From: Plectonema cf. radiosum LEGE 06105 | GTDB lineage: Bacteria; Cyanobacteriota; Cyanobacteriia; Cyanobacteriales; Nostocaceae | DNA: 35,250 nucleotides | Direction: 5' to 3' | NCBI RefSeq assembly: GCF_015207665.1 | Contig: NZ_JADEWL010000069.1 | Span: forward strand, 1 to 35,250 | Notes under the pieces: generated by a model | Databases searched by the model: none | What the model was told of the DNA's origin: nothing | What the model saw: the letters and a program-made list of their open reading frames with translations, nothing else | Translations under genes and position numbers: made by a program | In this document: positions 33,821-35,250 of the stretch, one piece after another | Position numbering within the stretch: position 1 is the first letter of the stretch | Layout of the letters: every line of letters starts with the position of its first letter

Positions 33821-34367
33821 TACCCCACGAAAAATTAAATTTTTACAGCTTCTTTTCGTTTCTGATTCAATAATCGAGAGTTTGCCATCCAACTCACCTT
33901 AAAACAGTATCTTATCGTGCAAATATTTAACATTTTTTTCAATCGTTATTAATATTACTCAGTAAAAAAAAATTAAATTATCAGTCCATGATCATGAAAA
34001 TCACTTTCTCTACAGGTTCTTACATCCCCACACGGATATGAACACAATAGAAAAATCATCGTAACACTTAGGATTTTTATTACTTTAAAATCTAGCTGAT
34101 ACAAGATTAACTAACAGCAAATTATGATTCAACAACTACGGTGAAAGTAAAGTTCTTGTAAAAAACTGCTTCAGGTAGATGCGTAATGTCCCTCCGGAAT
34201 GATAAATAAATAATAATTGAGTTTATTAAATCACTTTAATTGATTCTCGGTTGCAGTCAATCACAGCATTTACTTGTCTCAAAATATCACCATTCCACTC
34301 CTCGCACTCAAATTTTACTCAACCGAGCAAAATTCCCAAATACAACATCGACAACCGCGCATTTACG
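33821..34367. other. AT-rich intergenic region upstream of the DUF5895 gene
   Basis: About 550 bases with no recognisable gene. An open frame starts at 34251 in phase with the next gene, but the sequence before 34368 does not look like the family. No terminator or clear promoter was seen. Confidence 0.4.
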
Positions 34368-35240
34368 ATGAAAGCATCTGCAAAATTCGACTTTGAAGAC
34401 GAGAAGTTCAACGCACCACCTTCTCGTATTATCCCTTGGTGTCAAATGATTAATCCCAGATATGGCACCGATGGCGTAACATCCTACGGTTTGGCGATTA
34501 AACTAGATAATGCTCGTGCTGTTGGCTTTGTACCGGATGAAAATTGGCAGCAGGTAGAACATGAATTTAGTTCTGGAGTGGAAACAGTTTTTCTTACCAC
34601 CACACCAAATATAGTTATAGTCCGTCGTGGTCCTTTATCGGTCAAAGACCGTGAAACAGGGGCAAAATTAGGAACTCTCAAGGATAATTATGATGCTTTT
34701 TTAGCAGACAAACTTAAATTTAAAACTTTTACTCGCTATTTAATTTTTTTAGCCGGGGAAGATAAGAATTTTTTACATGAATTGCCTTTGCAATTAACTT
34801 TGAATGGTGCAGCAGGAGCAAGTTTTAGTAAAGCTTATTGCGAATATCAACAAGGAAGAGCAACTGGAGGATTTGTGACTGAATTAGAACGAGCCTATGC
34901 AGGATACCGCAGGCAAGCTGCAAACCCAAAAGGTCCTTTATTTCACGCTCACGGCATTTTTTCACCAATAATTGAATGCGAAGAAAGAGGAATTGCCACA
35001 AATACAGTTTTGGTTGCAGCAACTGTTGACTACAAACATCCTACAGTTTCCACATTAACTAACTATTTGATTGCTTCAGACTCAAAAGAATCCGCACTGA
35101 TTTCTAAAACCTTTGAAGAATACAAAGATTTTGCCAAAGAACCCGTCAAAACAGAAACACCCCGTCCAATGGTAGCTGCTGGGGTTTCTAGTTCTTACAT
35201 TTATCCAGAAGACGATGATTTTGGATATCCACCTTATTAA
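34368..35240 (+). CDS. DUF5895-family cyanobacterial protein
   Basis: A 290-residue soluble protein. The start KASAKFDFEDEKFNAPPSRI and then IPWCQMINPRYGTDGVTSYG, VGFVPDENWQQVEHEFSSG, RGPLSVKDRETG, YLIFLAGEDKNFLHELPLQL and FHAHGIFSPIIECEERG match the cyanobacterial DUF5895 family as I recall it. Function is unknown; the fold is not evident from motifs. The C-terminal tail is acidic and aromatic (YIYPEDDDFGYPPY), a feature seen in ssDNA-binding proteins, but that link is only a thought. ATG 34368 fits the family start; upstream in-frame codons to 34251 are probably leader. The stop lies 10 bases from the window end. Confidence 0.75.
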   Translation: MKASAKFDFEDEKFNAPPSRIIPWCQMINPRYGTDGVTSYGLAIKLDNARAVGFVPDENWQQVEHEFSSGVETVFLTTTPNIVIVRRGPLSVKDRETGAKLGTLKDNYDAFLADKLKFKTFTRYLIFLAGEDKNFLHELPLQLTLNGAAGASFSKAYCEYQQGRATGGFVTELERAYAGYRRQAANPKGPLFHAHGIFSPIIECEERGIATNTVLVAATVDYKHPTVSTLTNYLIASDSKESALISKTFEEYKDFAKEPVKTETPRPMVAAGVSSSYIYPEDDDFGYPPY

Positions 35241-35250
35241 GGGATGGGGG

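Overview
The window looks like chromosomal DNA of a filamentous cyanobacterium, probably of the heterocyst-forming Nostocales type. The grounds are: HIP1 octamers (GCGATCGC) scattered through the genes (for example 1263-1270); cyanobacterial gene architectures (a PanC-CMK fusion, RibBA with a long C-terminal tail, SLH plus GHL10, DUF5895, XisI); AT-rich spacers; and many short tandem heptanucleotide repeats of the kind typical of this group. No rRNA, tRNA, CRISPR array or intact insertion sequence was seen.

Layout. 1-3156: a terminator for a gene outside the window, ribD, a small conserved protein and an alpha/beta hydrolase. 3454-6530: a compact three-gene cassette on the + strand: a divergent thymidylate-synthase-like protein, a protein of the 5-hmdU DNA kinase helical-domain / base-hypermodification family, and a two-part MazG-like nucleotide pyrophosphohydrolase. 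6598-7774: an orphan xisI and a DUF559 endonuclease-like gene among palindromic repeats. 7783-11316: cobalamin-dependent metH, divergent from a Phd-like protein. 12016-13952: an XRE/MmyB-like regulator divergent from two small membrane proteins. 13960-15943: an RloA/RloB (AbiL-type) abortive-infection operon whose rloB carries an in-frame stop. 16211-19261: ribBA divergent from argC. 19431-24127: a secreted hypothetical protein, an SLH/GHL10 protein and an RlpA-like protein. 24345-28915: panC-cmk, nickel SOD with its maturation protease, a small conserved protein and purM. 29272-35240: a PHP phosphoesterase, Uma2, AcpH, an M50-like membrane protease, an Rpn-family nuclease and a DUF5895 protein, separated by repeat-rich spacers.

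Most genes are housekeeping genes for riboflavin, methionine, arginine, pantothenate, CMP, purine and ACP metabolism. Three islands are accessory. The 3.5-6.5 kb cassette is the best candidate for a little-described system. Its gene set predicts synthesis of a modified pyrimidine nucleotide, control of the nucleotide pool, and handling of a base in DNA. It is preceded by an operator-like dyad, and its last two genes are translationally coupled. The RloAB locus is a probable anti-phage system, apparently inactivated. The xisI/DUF559 pair lacks the usual xisH partner.

Gene functions are assigned from motifs and remembered family patterns. No database search was run.
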